This document shows positions 44,224 to 52,830 of a DNA stretch of 64,000 nt, one piece after another. Source of the stretch: Streptomyces narbonensis (lineage in GTDB: Bacteria; Actinomycetota; Actinomycetes; Streptomycetales; Streptomycetaceae); contig NZ_BMSF01000008.1 of NCBI RefSeq assembly GCF_014649015.1, positions 248,001 through 312,000 of the forward strand, read 5' to 3'. The notes under the pieces are model-generated. The model was not told where the DNA came from. It made no database searches and saw nothing but the letters and a program-made list of their open reading frames with translations. The position numbers were made by a program, and so were the translations under genes. The stretch's first letter is position 1, and every line of letters begins with the position of its first letter.

Positions 44224-44250
44224 GGGAATGCTTGCCCCGTAGGATCCGTT
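44224..44250 (+). promoter_or_regulatory. SigR-type promoter of trxBA
   Basis: GGGAAT (44224-44229), exactly 18 nt, GTT (44248-44250), the consensus of the disulfide-stress sigma factor SigR. The S. coelicolor trxBA operon is a known SigR target. About 80 bp before the trxB start. Confidence 0.85.
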
Positions 44251-44327
44251 GGGTGGGGTGAGAGTGACCGAGACAACCGCCCCGTAGGCAGTGGCAGTGG
44301 CAGTCTGCAGAGACGAGGAAGAAACCC

Positions 44328-45293
44328 GTGAGCGACGTCCGTAACGTGATCATCATCGGCTCCGGGCCCGCGGGTTACACCGCTGCGCTCTACACGGCCC
44401 GAGCGTCGCTGAACCCCCTGGTCTTCGAGGGGGCCGTCACCGCTGGTGGCGCCCTGATGAACACGACCGAGGTCGAGAACTTCCCCGGCTTCCGTGACGG
44501 CATCATGGGCCCGGACCTCATGGACAACATGCGGGCGCAGGCCGAGCGCTTCGGCGCCGAGCTCATCCCCGACGACATCATCGCCGTGGACCTGACCGGT
44601 GACATCAAGACCGTCACCGACACCGCCGGCACCGTGCACCGCGCCAAGGCCGTCATCGTCACCACCGGCTCCCAGCACCGCAAGCTCGGTCTCCCCAACG
44701 AGGACGCGCTCTCGGGCCGCGGTGTCTCCTGGTGCGCCACCTGCGACGGGTTCTTCTTCAAGGACCAGGACATCGCCGTCGTCGGCGGCGGCGACACCGC
44801 GATCGAGGAGGCCACCTTCCTCTCGCGCTTCGCCAAGTCCGTCACGATCGTCCACCGCCGTGACACCCTGCGTGCCTCCAAGGCCATGCAGGAGCGCGCC
44901 TTCGCCGACCCGAAGATCTCGTTCGCCTGGGACAGCGAGGTCACCGCGATCCACGGCGAGCAGAAGCTCAGCGGTCTGACCCTGCGCGACACCAAGACCG
45001 GCGAGACCCGCGAGCTGGCCGTCACCGGCCTCTTCATCGCCGTGGGCCACGACCCCCGCACGGAGCTCTTCAAGGGCCAGCTGGAGCTGGACGACGAGGG
45101 CTACCTGAAGGTGGCCGCGCCGTCGACCCGCACGAACCTCACGGGCGTCTTCGGTGCCGGTGACGTCGTCGACCACACCTACCGTCAGGCCATCACGGCC
45201 GCCGGTACCGGCTGCTCCGCCGCGCTCGACGCGGAGCGCTTCCTGGCCGCCCTCGCCGACAGCGAGAAGCTGGCCGAGACCCCCGCGGTCTGA
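44328..45293 (+). CDS. trxB: Thioredoxin reductase
   Basis: 321 residues from GTG 44328 (GAGGAAG upstream). FAD site GSGPAGYTAALYTARA, redox-active C136-A-T-C139, NADPH site GGGDTAIEEATF, and the C-terminal GAGDVVD block. Passes electrons from NADPH to thioredoxin. First gene of trxBA, probably under SigR. Confidence 0.98.
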   Translation: MSDVRNVIIIGSGPAGYTAALYTARASLNPLVFEGAVTAGGALMNTTEVENFPGFRDGIMGPDLMDNMRAQAERFGAELIPDDIIAVDLTGDIKTVTDTAGTVHRAKAVIVTTGSQHRKLGLPNEDALSGRGVSWCATCDGFFFKDQDIAVVGGGDTAIEEATFLSRFAKSVTIVHRRDTLRASKAMQERAFADPKISFAWDSEVTAIHGEQKLSGLTLRDTKTGETRELAVTGLFIAVGHDPRTELFKGQLELDDEGYLKVAAPSTRTNLTGVFGAGDVVDHTYRQAITAAGTGCSAALDAERFLAALADSEKLAETPAV

Positions 45294-45341
45294 ATCCTCG
45301 TCCTTCCTCACCCCACACCCCACGAAAACAAGGAGGCCGCC

Positions 45342-45674
45342 GTGGCCCTGAAGACTGTGACCGACGCTTCCTTCGAAGCGGACGTTCTCAAGAGCGACAA
45401 GCCCGTCCTGGTGGACTTCTGGGCGGCTTGGTGCGGCCCGTGCCGTCAGATCGCCCCGTCGCTCGAGGCCATCGCCGCCGAGCACGGCGAGATCGAGGTC
45501 GTGAAGCTCAACATCGACGAGAACCCGGCCACGGCCGCCAAGTACGGCGTCATGTCCATCCCGACGCTGAACGTCTACCAGAACGGCGAGGTCGTGAAGA
45601 CCATCGTCGGCGCCAAGCCGAAGGCCGCCATCCTGCGCGACCTGGAGGGCTTCGTCGAGCCCGCGAACGGCTGA
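45342..45674 (+). CDS. trxA: Thioredoxin
   Basis: 110 residues from GTG 45342 (AAGGAGG upstream). Active site W-C31-G-P-C34 in FWAAWCGPCRQ; cis-proline in SIPTLNVY. Reduces protein disulfides in the cytoplasm. 48 bp after trxB; followed by a parS site and a strong terminator. Confidence 0.98.
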   Translation: MALKTVTDASFEADVLKSDKPVLVDFWAAWCGPCRQIAPSLEAIAAEHGEIEVVKLNIDENPATAAKYGVMSIPTLNVYQNGEVVKTIVGAKPKAAILRDLEGFVEPANG

Positions 45675-45684
45675 CACGCTCTCT

Positions 45685-45698
45685 GTTTCACGTGAAAC
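45685..45698. promoter_or_regulatory. parS site
   Basis: Perfect GTTTCACGTGAAAC 11 bp after the trxA stop, followed directly by a second half-site GTGAAAC. Confidence 0.95.
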
Positions 45699-45703
45699 GT
45701 GAA

Positions 45704-45744
45704 ACGAGAACGGCCCGCCCCTCCACGGGGCGGGCCGTTCTCGT
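45704..45744. terminator. Bidirectional terminator after trxA
   Basis: ACGAGAACGGCCCGCCCC and its exact complement pair over 18 bp around a 5-nt loop, between convergent trxA and the GNAT gene. Confidence 0.92.
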
Positions 45745-45753
45745 GTCCCGTCG

Positions 45754-46371
45754 TCAGAGCGGTCGGAGGACGGGCTCCTTCTTCACGGCCCCGAGCAGCC
45801 GGTCCAGCGCCATCTCGACGTCTTCCTTCCAGGAGAGCGTCGTCCGCAGTTCCAGCCGCAGACGAGGGAACGCGTGGTGCGGCCGGACGGTCTTGAAGCC
45901 CACGGCAAGCAGGTGGTCGGCGGGCAGCACGCAGGCCGGCTCCTTCCATCGGGCGTCACCGAATGCCTCGATCGCCTTGAAGCCCCGCCGCATGACGTCC
46001 TTGGCCACGGTCTGCACGACCATCCGGCCCAGCCCCTGGCCCTGGTATCCCGGCATGATCCAGGCGGTCATCAGCTGCACGGAGTCAGCCGCCACCGGAC
46101 TGGTCGGGAAGGCCGTCGACCGCGGCACGTAGGCCGGGGGAGCGTAGAGGACGTAGCCGACGGGCACCTCGTCCACGTAGACCACCCGCCCGCAGGAACC
46201 CCATTCCAGGAGGACGGCGGAGATCCAAGCCTCCTTCTCCGCCTCCGGACGGCCCGCCTTCACGGCGGCCTCGCCAGTCACCGGGTCCAGCTCCCAGAAG
46301 ACACAGGAGCGGCATCGCCGGGGAAGGTCCGGAAGGTTGTCCAGAGTGAGCGGTACGAGCCGACGCCCCAC
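45754..46371 (-). CDS. GNAT-family N-acetyltransferase (chromosome-segregation neighbourhood)
   Basis: 205 residues from GTG 46371 (AGGGGAAG upstream). A cysteine-bearing start (CRSCVFWELD) precedes the GNAT fold; motif A is IMPGYQGQGLGRMVV. This gene is conserved next to parB in streptomycetes and related genera. Substrate unknown. It follows the parB terminator on the same strand, so it has its own promoter. Confidence 0.87.
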   Translation of the reverse strand: MGRRLVPLTLDNLPDLPRRCRSCVFWELDPVTGEAAVKAGRPEAEKEAWISAVLLEWGSCGRVVYVDEVPVGYVLYAPPAYVPRSTAFPTSPVAADSVQLMTAWIMPGYQGQGLGRMVVQTVAKDVMRRGFKAIEAFGDARWKEPACVLPADHLLAVGFKTVRPHHAFPRLRLELRTTLSWKEDVEMALDRLLGAVKKEPVLRPL

Positions 46372-46462
46372 GGCTTCCCCTCGCTTCCCTCGCCCTCGAG
46401 CACGGATACGCCTCTCAGAATCGTATCGACCGGGCGATCAAGGGGACACCACTCCAAGGCAA

Positions 46463-46506
46463 AGGGCGGGTCGGGCTCCGGTGACGTCCGGAGCCCGACC
46501 CGCCCT
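46463..46506 (-). terminator. Terminator after parB
   Basis: AGGGCGGGTCGGGCTCCGG (46463-46481) and its exact complement (46488-46506) pair over 19 bp around a 6-nt loop. Ends the parAB operon. Confidence 0.92.
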
Positions 46507-46532
46507 GGCCGGAAATCGGCGCAGCGAGAGGG

Positions 46533-47630
46533 TCAGCCCTGCTCGTTCTGCTGGGTGTTCTTCTGGTCCATGACCTTCCCCTCGCCGGGGGCGAGGGTCG
46601 AGAGGATCCGGTCCAGATCGTCCATCGAGGCGAACTCGACGACGATCTTGCCCTTCTTCTGCCCCAGGTCGACCTTCACCCGGGTCTCGAAGCGGTCCGA
46701 GAGCCGGGAGGCGAGGTCGGTCAGCGCGGGCGAGACACGTCCCCCGGCCCGGGGGCCCTTCGGCTTGACCGCGCTGGGCTCCTCGGAGCCCATGAGGCTC
46801 ACGATCTCCTCGACGCTACGCACGGAGAGACCCTCGGCGACGATCCGGTAGGCCAGCTGGTCCTGGGCCTCCGCGTCCTCCACACCGAGCAGAGCCCGCG
46901 CGTGGCCCGCGGAGAGCACGCCGGCGGCGACCCGCCGCTGCACCGGGGGAGAGAGCCGCAGCAGACGCAGCGTGTTGGAGATCTGCGGACGGGAACGCCC
47001 GATCCGCTCCGCGAGCTGGTCATGGGTGCAGCCGAAGTCCTTGAGCAGCTGCTCGTAGGCGTGGGCCTCTTCGATCGCGTTCAGCTGGGCCCGGTGCAGG
47101 TTCTCCAGGAGGGCGTCCAGGAGCATCTTCTCGTCATCGGTGTCCCGGACGATCGCCGGGATCCGCTCAAGACCTGCGGTCGTCGACGCCCGCAGGCGAC
47201 GCTCGCCCATGACGAGCTCGTAGCGCTCGTCACCGAGCTTGCGCACGACCACGGGCTGGAGGAGGCCGACCTCCTTGATGGAGACGACGAGCTCCGCCAG
47301 GGCGTCCTCGTCGAAGACCTCACGCGGCTGGTGCCGGTTGGGAACGATCGCGTCGATCGGAAGCTCGGTGAAGTAGGCCCCGCCCTGGATCTCCGGGACG
47401 GCCACCTCCACGGACTCGCTCCACGACGCATCGGAGTCGGGGGACGGGCTGCTGTGCGGAAGCGTCGCCAGCTTCGCGGCGGCCACGCCCCGCTCCGAGG
47501 GCAGCACGGGCACCGAGCCGGAAGAGGTCGTGCCGACCCCGAGGCCGACCGCCGGAACCTTCTGTTCCTGCGGGGCGGCGGGGATCAGCGCACCGAGCCC
47601 ACGTCCCAATCCCCTAGGTCGCTTGCTCAC
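46533..47630 (-). CDS. parB: Chromosome-partitioning protein ParB
   Basis: 365 residues from GTG 47630. N-terminal ParA-stimulating segment (RPRGLGRGLGALIP), CTPase/ParB domain with HQPREVF and MGERRLRA (the GERRxRA arginine box), helix-turn-helix TQ-type HDQLAERIGRSRPQISN, and a C-terminal dimerisation segment. Binds the parS sites of this window and spreads by CTP-dependent sliding. Overlaps parA by 4 bp. Confidence 0.98.
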   Translation of the reverse strand: MSKRPRGLGRGLGALIPAAPQEQKVPAVGLGVGTTSSGSVPVLPSERGVAAAKLATLPHSSPSPDSDASWSESVEVAVPEIQGGAYFTELPIDAIVPNRHQPREVFDEDALAELVVSIKEVGLLQPVVVRKLGDERYELVMGERRLRASTTAGLERIPAIVRDTDDEKMLLDALLENLHRAQLNAIEEAHAYEQLLKDFGCTHDQLAERIGRSRPQISNTLRLLRLSPPVQRRVAAGVLSAGHARALLGVEDAEAQDQLAYRIVAEGLSVRSVEEIVSLMGSEEPSAVKPKGPRAGGRVSPALTDLASRLSDRFETRVKVDLGQKKGKIVVEFASMDDLDRILSTLAPGEGKVMDQKNTQQNEQG

Positions 47631-48703
47631 TGGATCCCCTCCGACATGCTGCGCTGGTTGTTCTGGTGCCCTGCGTGGGCGTGCTGCGGGTCGTAGTGCA
47701 GGGCAGCACCCCGCAGAGCGATCTCACGGGCGGCCTCCAGATACGACAGGGCACCACTGGAGCCCGGGTCGTACGTGAGGACCGTCTGACCGTAACTCGG
47801 CGCCTCGGAGATGCGGACGGACCGCGGAATGCTGGTCCGCAGCACCTCTTCGGCGAAATGCGTGCGCACCTCGTCGGCGACCTGGGAGGCGAGCCTCGTC
47901 CGGCCGTCGTACATGGTGAGCAGGATGGTCGAGACGTGGAGCCCGGGGTTCAGGTGCCCCCGGACCAGCTCGACGTTCCGCAGGAGCTGACCGAGCCCTT
48001 CCAGCGCGTAGTACTCGCACTGGATTGGGATCAGCACCTCGGCGCCCGCCACCATGGCGTTCACCGTGAGCAGGCCGAGCGAGGGCGGGCAGTCGATCAG
48101 GATGTAGTCGAGCGGCTGTTCGTAGGCCTGGATCGCCCGCTGCAGGCGGCTCTCGCGTGCCACCAGCGACACCAGCTCGATCTCCGCACCGGCGAGATCG
48201 ATGGTGGCGGGGGCGCAGAAGAGCCCCTCGACGTCCAGGACCGGCTGCACCACCTCGGAGAGCGGACGACTGTCCACCAGCACGTCGTAGATCGAGGGCA
48301 CCTCGGCGTGGTGGTCGATGCCGAGCGCCGTGGAAGCGTTGCCCTGCGGATCCAGGTCGATGACCAGGACCCGAGCACCGTGCAATGCCAGGGAGGCGGC
48401 AAGGTTGACCGTCGTGGTCGTCTTGCCCACGCCGCCCTTCTGGTTTGCGACCACCATCACGCGCGTCTGGGCCGGCCGGGGAAGTCCCTCACCGGCACGA
48501 CCCAGAGCTTCTACTGCCAGTTGGGCAGCACGACCAATGGGGGTGTCGTCCATCGGGGGCAATGTTTCACGTGAAACATCCTCCCCCACCGATTCGGTTC
48601 GGGGACCGGGGACCGGGTCGGTCATCGGTCCCGCGATGTTGGCGTCGGACCGCAAGGATTCACTCTCCTCGGCTTCAGGCTCGCGATGAGCAGAGCCTGC
48701 CAT
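47627..48703 (-). CDS. parA: Chromosome-partitioning ATPase ParA
   Basis: 358 residues from ATG 48703 (MAGSAHREPE). Walker-type NQKGGVGKTTTTVNLA, DLDPQGNAST and IDCPPSLG show a MinD/ParA ATPase that organises ParB-origin complexes, in Streptomyces during sporulation. About 95 residues precede the Walker motif, far more than usual. The frame is open to ATG 48883 with a decent AGGGG, but G/C at third positions drops to about 58% over the 24 codons before 48703, which argues that this stretch is regulatory DNA and not coding. A parS (48564-48577) lies inside the N-terminal part. Confidence 0.93.
   Translation of the reverse strand: MAGSAHREPEAEESESLRSDANIAGPMTDPVPGPRTESVGEDVSRETLPPMDDTPIGRAAQLAVEALGRAGEGLPRPAQTRVMVVANQKGGVGKTTTTVNLAASLALHGARVLVIDLDPQGNASTALGIDHHAEVPSIYDVLVDSRPLSEVVQPVLDVEGLFCAPATIDLAGAEIELVSLVARESRLQRAIQAYEQPLDYILIDCPPSLGLLTVNAMVAGAEVLIPIQCEYYALEGLGQLLRNVELVRGHLNPGLHVSTILLTMYDGRTRLASQVADEVRTHFAEEVLRTSIPRSVRISEAPSYGQTVLTYDPGSSGALSYLEAAREIALRGAALHYDPQHAHAGHQNNQRSMSEGIQ
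48564..48577. promoter_or_regulatory. parS site inside parA
   Basis: Perfect GTTTCACGTGAAAC within the N-terminal extension of parA, read there as VSRET. Confidence 0.95.
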
Positions 48704-48757
48704 GCTTTCGGGGTCGTGAACCAGCGAGGTCGGTGGTTCTGTGGGTGAATCCACCTC

Positions 48758-48766
48758 TGTGGACAA
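48758..48766 (-). promoter_or_regulatory. DnaA box upstream of parA
   Basis: Perfect TTGTCCACA on the minus strand, 55 bp before the preferred parA start. Confidence 0.7.
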
Positions 48767-48864
48767 CTCCGTAACCCTCGCGAGTGGCTTCACGCGGGGC
48801 TTACGGTCCCGGGGCGTGGCAGCCGCGCGACCGCGGCTGATGATCCCCTGCAGCAGGGAGCGAC

Positions 48865-48878
48865 GTTTCACGTGAAAC
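48865..48878. promoter_or_regulatory. parS site upstream of parA
   Basis: Perfect GTTTCACGTGAAAC; overlaps the alternative parA start (MVFHVK) and lies in the likely parAB promoter region, so ParB could autoregulate. Confidence 0.95.
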
Positions 48879-48940
48879 ACCATGCCCCTGCTGCCCGGTC
48901 GGAGCCGTTCGACACTCCGAAAATGGTACGTATGCGACGC

Positions 48941-49660
48941 TCAGCGGCGTCGACGGGTCTTGCTCGTCCGGGCGGCCTTGGCCCGCTTGGCCGCGAACCG
49001 CACACCGCCGGGGCTCTCACCGACCTCCACGCGGACGACCGTGGACAGCGGATCGACGATCCCCTCGCCCACGTGCAGCACCGAGGTCTCCACCACGCCG
49101 AGCTTGGAGAGCGCGGCGCGGGCGCCGTTGAGCTCCTCCTCCGCGGTGTCGCCCTTGAGGGCCAGCATCTCGCCGTACGGGCGGAGCAAGGGAACGCCCC
49201 AACCGGCAAGACGGTCCAACGGGGCCACCGCGCGGGCGGTCACCACGTGGACGGGCGTGATCTTGCCGAGCATCTCCTCCGCCCGGCCACGGACCACGGT
49301 CACGTGGTCGAGGCCCAGCAGCTCGACGACTTCCTGGAGGAAGTTCGTCCGGCGCAGCAGCGGCTCCAGGAGAGTGATCTTGAGGTCGGGTCGGACCAGA
49401 GCCAGCGGGATGCCAGGAAGGCCGGCACCCGAGCCCACGTCGCAGACCGTGACGCCCTCGGGGACGACCTCCGAGAGGACGGCACAGTTCAGGATGTGCC
49501 GCTCCCACAGCCGCGGGACCTCACGCGGGCCGATCAGGCCACGCTTCACCCCCGCGTCCGCGAGAAGCTCGGCGTACCGCACGGCCTCCGGGAAGTACTC
49601 ACCGAAAACCGTACGCGCCTGCTCCGGCGCCTCCGGGAGCTCCGCTGCCTCCGTCACGGG
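48941..49660 (-). CDS. rsmG: 16S rRNA 7-methylguanosine methyltransferase RsmG (GidB)
   Basis: 239 residues from GTG 49660, preceded by AAGGACGG; the frame starts at 49681 but without support. SAM-binding motif VCDVGSGAGLPGIPLA and RNA-side block ARAVAPLDRL. Methylates G527 (E. coli numbering) of 16S rRNA; loss gives low-level streptomycin resistance and raised antibiotic production in Streptomyces. A terminator separates it from jag, and it is followed by parA. Confidence 0.97.
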   Translation of the reverse strand, partial: PVTEAAELPEAPEQARTVFGEYFPEAVRYAELLADAGVKRGLIGPREVPRLWERHILNCAVLSEVVPEGVTVCDVGSGAGLPGIPLALVRPDLKITLLEPLLRRTNFLQEVVELLGLDHVTVVRGRAEEMLGKITPVHVVTARAVAPLDRLAGWGVPLLRPYGEMLALKGDTAEEELNGARAALSKLGVVETSVLHVGEGIVDPLSTVVRVEVGESPGGVRFAAKRAKAARTSKTRRRR

Positions 49661-49730
49661 AACCGTCCTTCCGTACCGCACGCAATCCCTGCGAGCGCAC
49701 TGTGGTGGCTGACTATCAGGCTGACAAAGA

Positions 49731-49760
49731 TCGGCCCCGCCTGCGAACAGACGGGGCCGA
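49731..49760 (-). terminator. Terminator after jag
   Basis: TCGGCCCCG (49731-49739) pairs exactly with CGGGGCCGA (49752-49760), loop 12 nt. Ends the rpmH-rnpA-yidD-yidC-jag run. Confidence 0.7.
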
Positions 49761-49774
49761 GACTACGAGAGGGA

Positions 49775-50287
49775 TCAGGCCGGAAGCACGACGACGAAGC
49801 GCTGCGGCTCCTCGCCCTCGGACTCACTGCGCAGACCGGCGGCGGCGATCGCGTCGTGCACGACCTTGCGCTCGAACGGGGTCATCGGGTCCAGCTTGAC
49901 CGGCTGACCGCTGGACTTCACCTCGTCCGCGGCCTTGGCGCCCAGCTCGGCGAGCTCCGTGCGCTTCTGGGCGCGGAAGCCCGCGATGTCGAGCATGAGC
50001 CGGCTGCGGTCGCCGGTCTCACGGTGCACGGCCAGCCGGGTCAGCTCCTGGAGGGCCTCCAGGACCTCGCCGTCGCGGCCCACGAGCTTCTGCAGGTCGC
50101 GGCTGCTGGAGTCGCTGACGATGGAGACAGCGGCGCGGTCCGCCTCGACGTCCATGTCGATGTCGCCGTCGAGGTCGGCGATGTCGAGCAGACCTTCGAG
50201 GTAGTCGGCCGCGATCTCACCCTCCTGCTCCAGGCGGGTCAGGGTGTCGCCACCCTCGGCGGGGGCGGAGGTGATGCCTTCCGTCAC
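49775..50287 (-). CDS. jag: Jag/KhpB-type RNA-binding protein (KH-R3H)
   Basis: 170 residues from GTG 50287 (AGAAGGAGA upstream). The KH region has LQKLVGRDGEVLEALQELT and the C-terminal R3H domain has PFERKVVHDAIAAAGLRSESEGE. Conserved next to yidC; binds RNA and in other bacteria affects cell division and wall synthesis. The acidic segment at residues 35-50 stands where the Jag N-terminal domain ends. Confidence 0.95.
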   Translation of the reverse strand: MTEGITSAPAEGGDTLTRLEQEGEIAADYLEGLLDIADLDGDIDMDVEADRAAVSIVSDSSSRDLQKLVGRDGEVLEALQELTRLAVHRETGDRSRLMLDIAGFRAQKRTELAELGAKAADEVKSSGQPVKLDPMTPFERKVVHDAIAAAGLRSESEGEEPQRFVVVLPA

Positions 50288-50301
50288 GGATGGTCTCCTT
50301 C

Positions 50302-51633
50302 TTACTTCTTGGACGACGGGTGCTTGGGCCGCTGCTGGCCCTTGCGCTGACCGGACTTGCCCTGACGGGAGCCGCCGGAGTTGGCACGGGGGCGCGCGGG
50401 CTTGTCGCCCTGCGCCTTGTCCTGCGCCTCGTCCTTCGTCTCGGCCTCAGCGTCGGCCTTCGCCGAACCCTGCGGCTTCTTCTCCAGCGAGGTGGTCGCC
50501 TGCTCGGCGGCCGGCTCGGAGCCTTCCTCGGCGTCCTTCGTCACGGCCTGCTGCGCTGCGGCGGCCTGGCGCTGGGCCTTGGTCTGGCGCTTGGGCTGCT
50601 GCCGCTTGGCGGCGGCGCCACCTTCTGCCTCGGCGACGATCGTGTCGCTCTTGATCACCGTGCCGTCGGCCTGGGCCGCGAAGCCGGCCTTGCCCAGACC
50701 CACGAAGAACCGACGCTCGTTCTCGTTGCGGTCGCCGCCCTTCGCGACGACGACCTTGACGACGGCCTTGCGGCGGCGTCCACGGACCTCGCCGTGCTGC
50801 GTGACGCTCTTCAGCAGTCGCTGGAGGTAGGCGTCCTGCGCCTTGCTGCCCGGGGTCGGGTTCTGGTTGATCACGTACATCTGCTGGCCCATGGTCCACA
50901 CGTTGGTGGTCAGCCAGTAGACGAGGACACCGACGGGGAAGTTGATACCCATGACGGCGAAGATCACCGGGAAGATGTACATGAGCATCTTCTGCTGCTG
51001 CATGTACGGGGTCTTCACCGAGAGGTCGACGTTCTTCATCATCAGCTGGCGCTGGGTGAAGAACTGCGAGGCCGACATCATGATGATCATGATCGCGGTG
51101 ACGATACGGACGTCGACCAGGGAGGCGTTGAGCGCCTCGACCTTCTCCGGGCTGTCCATGAACTTGGCCGCGATCGGGGCGCCGAAGATCTGGGCCTGCC
51201 GGGCGCTGTCCACCAGCGTCTGGTTCATGGCGCCGATTTCCTTGCCCGACGCGATGTTGGACAGCACGTGGTACAGAGCGAAGAAGAACGGCGACTGCGC
51301 CAGGATGGGAAGGCACGAGGAGAGCGGGTTGGTACCCGTCTCCTTGTACAGCTTCATCATCTCTTCGGACTGACGCTGCTTGTCGCTCTTGTAGCGCTCC
51401 TGGATCGCCTTCATCTTCGGCTGGAGCGCCTGCATGTTCCGGGTCGACTTGATCTGCTTGACGAACAGCGGGATCAGGCAGATACGGATCAGCACCACGA
51501 GGGACACGATGGACAGGCCCCAGGCCCAGCCCGTGTCAGGACCGAAGATCGCCCCGTACACCTTGTGGAACTGGACGATCACCCATGAGACAGGTGTGGT
51601 GATGAAGCTGAACAGACTGGCAATCGTGTCCAC
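50302..51633 (-). CDS. yidC: Membrane protein insertase YidC
   Basis: 443 residues from GTG 51633 (AAGGAG upstream). Five membrane segments typical of the Gram-positive Oxa1 type, with the first near residues 10-30 and the conserved QPKMKAIQERYKSDKQR loop. A long basic, Gln/Lys-rich cytoplasmic tail of over 100 residues follows residue 320, as usual in streptomycetes. Inserts membrane proteins alone or with Sec. No lipoprotein signal. Confidence 0.97.
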   Translation of the reverse strand: MDTIASLFSFITTPVSWVIVQFHKVYGAIFGPDTGWAWGLSIVSLVVLIRICLIPLFVKQIKSTRNMQALQPKMKAIQERYKSDKQRQSEEMMKLYKETGTNPLSSCLPILAQSPFFFALYHVLSNIASGKEIGAMNQTLVDSARQAQIFGAPIAAKFMDSPEKVEALNASLVDVRIVTAIMIIMMSASQFFTQRQLMMKNVDLSVKTPYMQQQKMLMYIFPVIFAVMGINFPVGVLVYWLTTNVWTMGQQMYVINQNPTPGSKAQDAYLQRLLKSVTQHGEVRGRRRKAVVKVVVAKGGDRNENERRFFVGLGKAGFAAQADGTVIKSDTIVAEAEGGAAAKRQQPKRQTKAQRQAAAAQQAVTKDAEEGSEPAAEQATTSLEKKPQGSAKADAEAETKDEAQDKAQGDKPARPRANSGGSRQGKSGQRKGQQRPKHPSSKK

Positions 51634-51636
51634 TAA

Positions 51637-51963
51637 TCAGGCTCCTTGAGCATTGGGCGAGGTCTCGGCGGCCGGGCTCGGCTCGGCGGTGGACCCGCCC
51701 TTGTCGCCGCTCAGCGCGTTCCTCAGCATTTCGTGCCAGCGAGGACGCTTCCGCGGGGGGACATGGTCCACACCGCCGGGCGACCACGGGTTGCACCGCA
51801 GGATGCGCCAGGCGGTCAGGGCCGTGCCCTTGATCGCGCCATGCCGGTCGATGGCCGTGAATCCGTAGTGGGAACACGACGGGTAGTACCGGCAGACAGG
51901 CCCCAGAAGAGGGCTGATCGTCCACTGGTACAGCTTGATGAGAGCCAGCAGCGGGTACTTCAT
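51637..51963 (-). CDS. yidD: Membrane protein insertion efficiency factor YidD
   Basis: 108 residues. Conserved block CRYYPSCSHYGFTAI and RCNPWSPGGVDHVP. An amphipathic membrane-associated helper of YidC. Overlaps rnpA by 4 bp and precedes yidC by 3 bp, so translation is coupled. The last 30 residues are a low-complexity tail. Confidence 0.96.
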   Translation of the reverse strand: MKYPLLALIKLYQWTISPLLGPVCRYYPSCSHYGFTAIDRHGAIKGTALTAWRILRCNPWSPGGVDHVPPRKRPRWHEMLRNALSGDKGGSTAEPSPAAETSPNAQGA

Positions 51964-52331
51964 CGCGCGCCCCCTCCCAGCAACCGCTGAAAAGCGGCGT
52001 CCAGGTCTCGGGCCAGCTGTGCGTAGTCGGCGTCACCGGCTCCGGGCAACGCCCGTACGACCACCAGGCTACCGGGGGGCAGCTCGATGAGTCGGTCTCG
52101 GAGAAGATGGCGCAGGCGACGCTTCACCTGGTTGCGTACGACCGCACCGCCTACGGCCTTGCTCACGACGAAACCCGCACGCGTCGGGGGAGCGCTCTCC
52201 CCAGGCGCGTGCGGGTCCGTTGCACCGCTGCGTAGGTGGACGACGAGGAGCGGGCGACCGGCCCGGCGACCTCGGCGTACCGCGGTTGCGAAGTCCTCGC
52301 GCCGCCTCAGCCGATTCTCGGTAGGCAGCAC
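51960..52331 (-). CDS. rnpA: Ribonuclease P protein component
   Basis: 123 residues from GTG 52331. The RNR signature is KAVGGAVVRNQVKRRLRHLL. Helps the RNase P RNA remove 5' leaders from pre-tRNA. CAGG lies 10 nt upstream. Next to rpmH, as in nearly all bacteria. Confidence 0.97.
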   Translation of the reverse strand: MLPTENRLRRREDFATAVRRGRRAGRPLLVVHLRSGATDPHAPGESAPPTRAGFVVSKAVGGAVVRNQVKRRLRHLLRDRLIELPPGSLVVVRALPGAGDADYAQLARDLDAAFQRLLGGGAR

Positions 52332-52352
52332 GTCATGACCTGTTTAAGTGGA

Positions 52353-52490
52353 TCAGGCGGACAGGCTCGCGCGACCCTTGCCACGGCGGTTCGCCAGGAT
52401 GGCGCGACCGGCACGGGTACGCATGCGCAGGCGGAAGCCGTGGGTCTTCGCGCGACGACGGTTGTTCGGCTGGAAGGTGCGCTTGCTCAC
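52353..52490 (-). CDS. rpmH: 50S ribosomal protein L34
   Basis: 45 residues from GTG 52490 (MSKRTFQPNNRRRAKTHGF), with GGAG 7 nt upstream. Highly basic, as for all L34. First gene of the leftward operon from the dnaA region. Confidence 0.98.
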   Translation of the reverse strand: MSKRTFQPNNRRRAKTHGFRLRMRTRAGRAILANRRGKGRASLSA

Positions 52491-52830
52491 TCGGGGGCTC
52501 CAGAAATGATTCGGGTGGTGGCGGGACATCGCCTGGCTGTCACCGTGCGCCCACGAGTAGCTCGTAACGCCCGATAGCACCGCTTCGCGACCACAGAACG
52601 TGATCTTTGCCCATCGGAGGCAGGCGGCAGCAGCCATCGACAACTCGACCTGGTCACGGTACGCGCGGCTACGCCATCCGGTCAAACCGACCTGTCGCCA
52701 TGGTCCATTATGCACAGGCTGTGGACAACAACTTGAACCACGTCAGCCGCCCCGACTACCGTGGTGAGACTCCACAGTCTTTTCCGTTCTGTCCTGCCCT
52801 GTCCTCACGGACCCGTAGAAAGCGTGCCCC
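52491..52830. promoter_or_regulatory. rpmH-dnaA divergent control region
   Basis: 340 bp between divergent rpmH and dnaA. A perfect DnaA box lies at 52720-52728 (TGTGGACAA, minus-strand TTGTCCACA), preceded by ATGCACAGGC, in the position expected for DnaA autoregulation. Promoters for both directions must be here; I cannot place them with confidence. Confidence 0.7.

Noticed and set aside
52491..52830. oriC in the rpmH-dnaA gap
   Set aside because: Only one perfect DnaA box here; the dense cluster is in the dnaA-dnaN gap.
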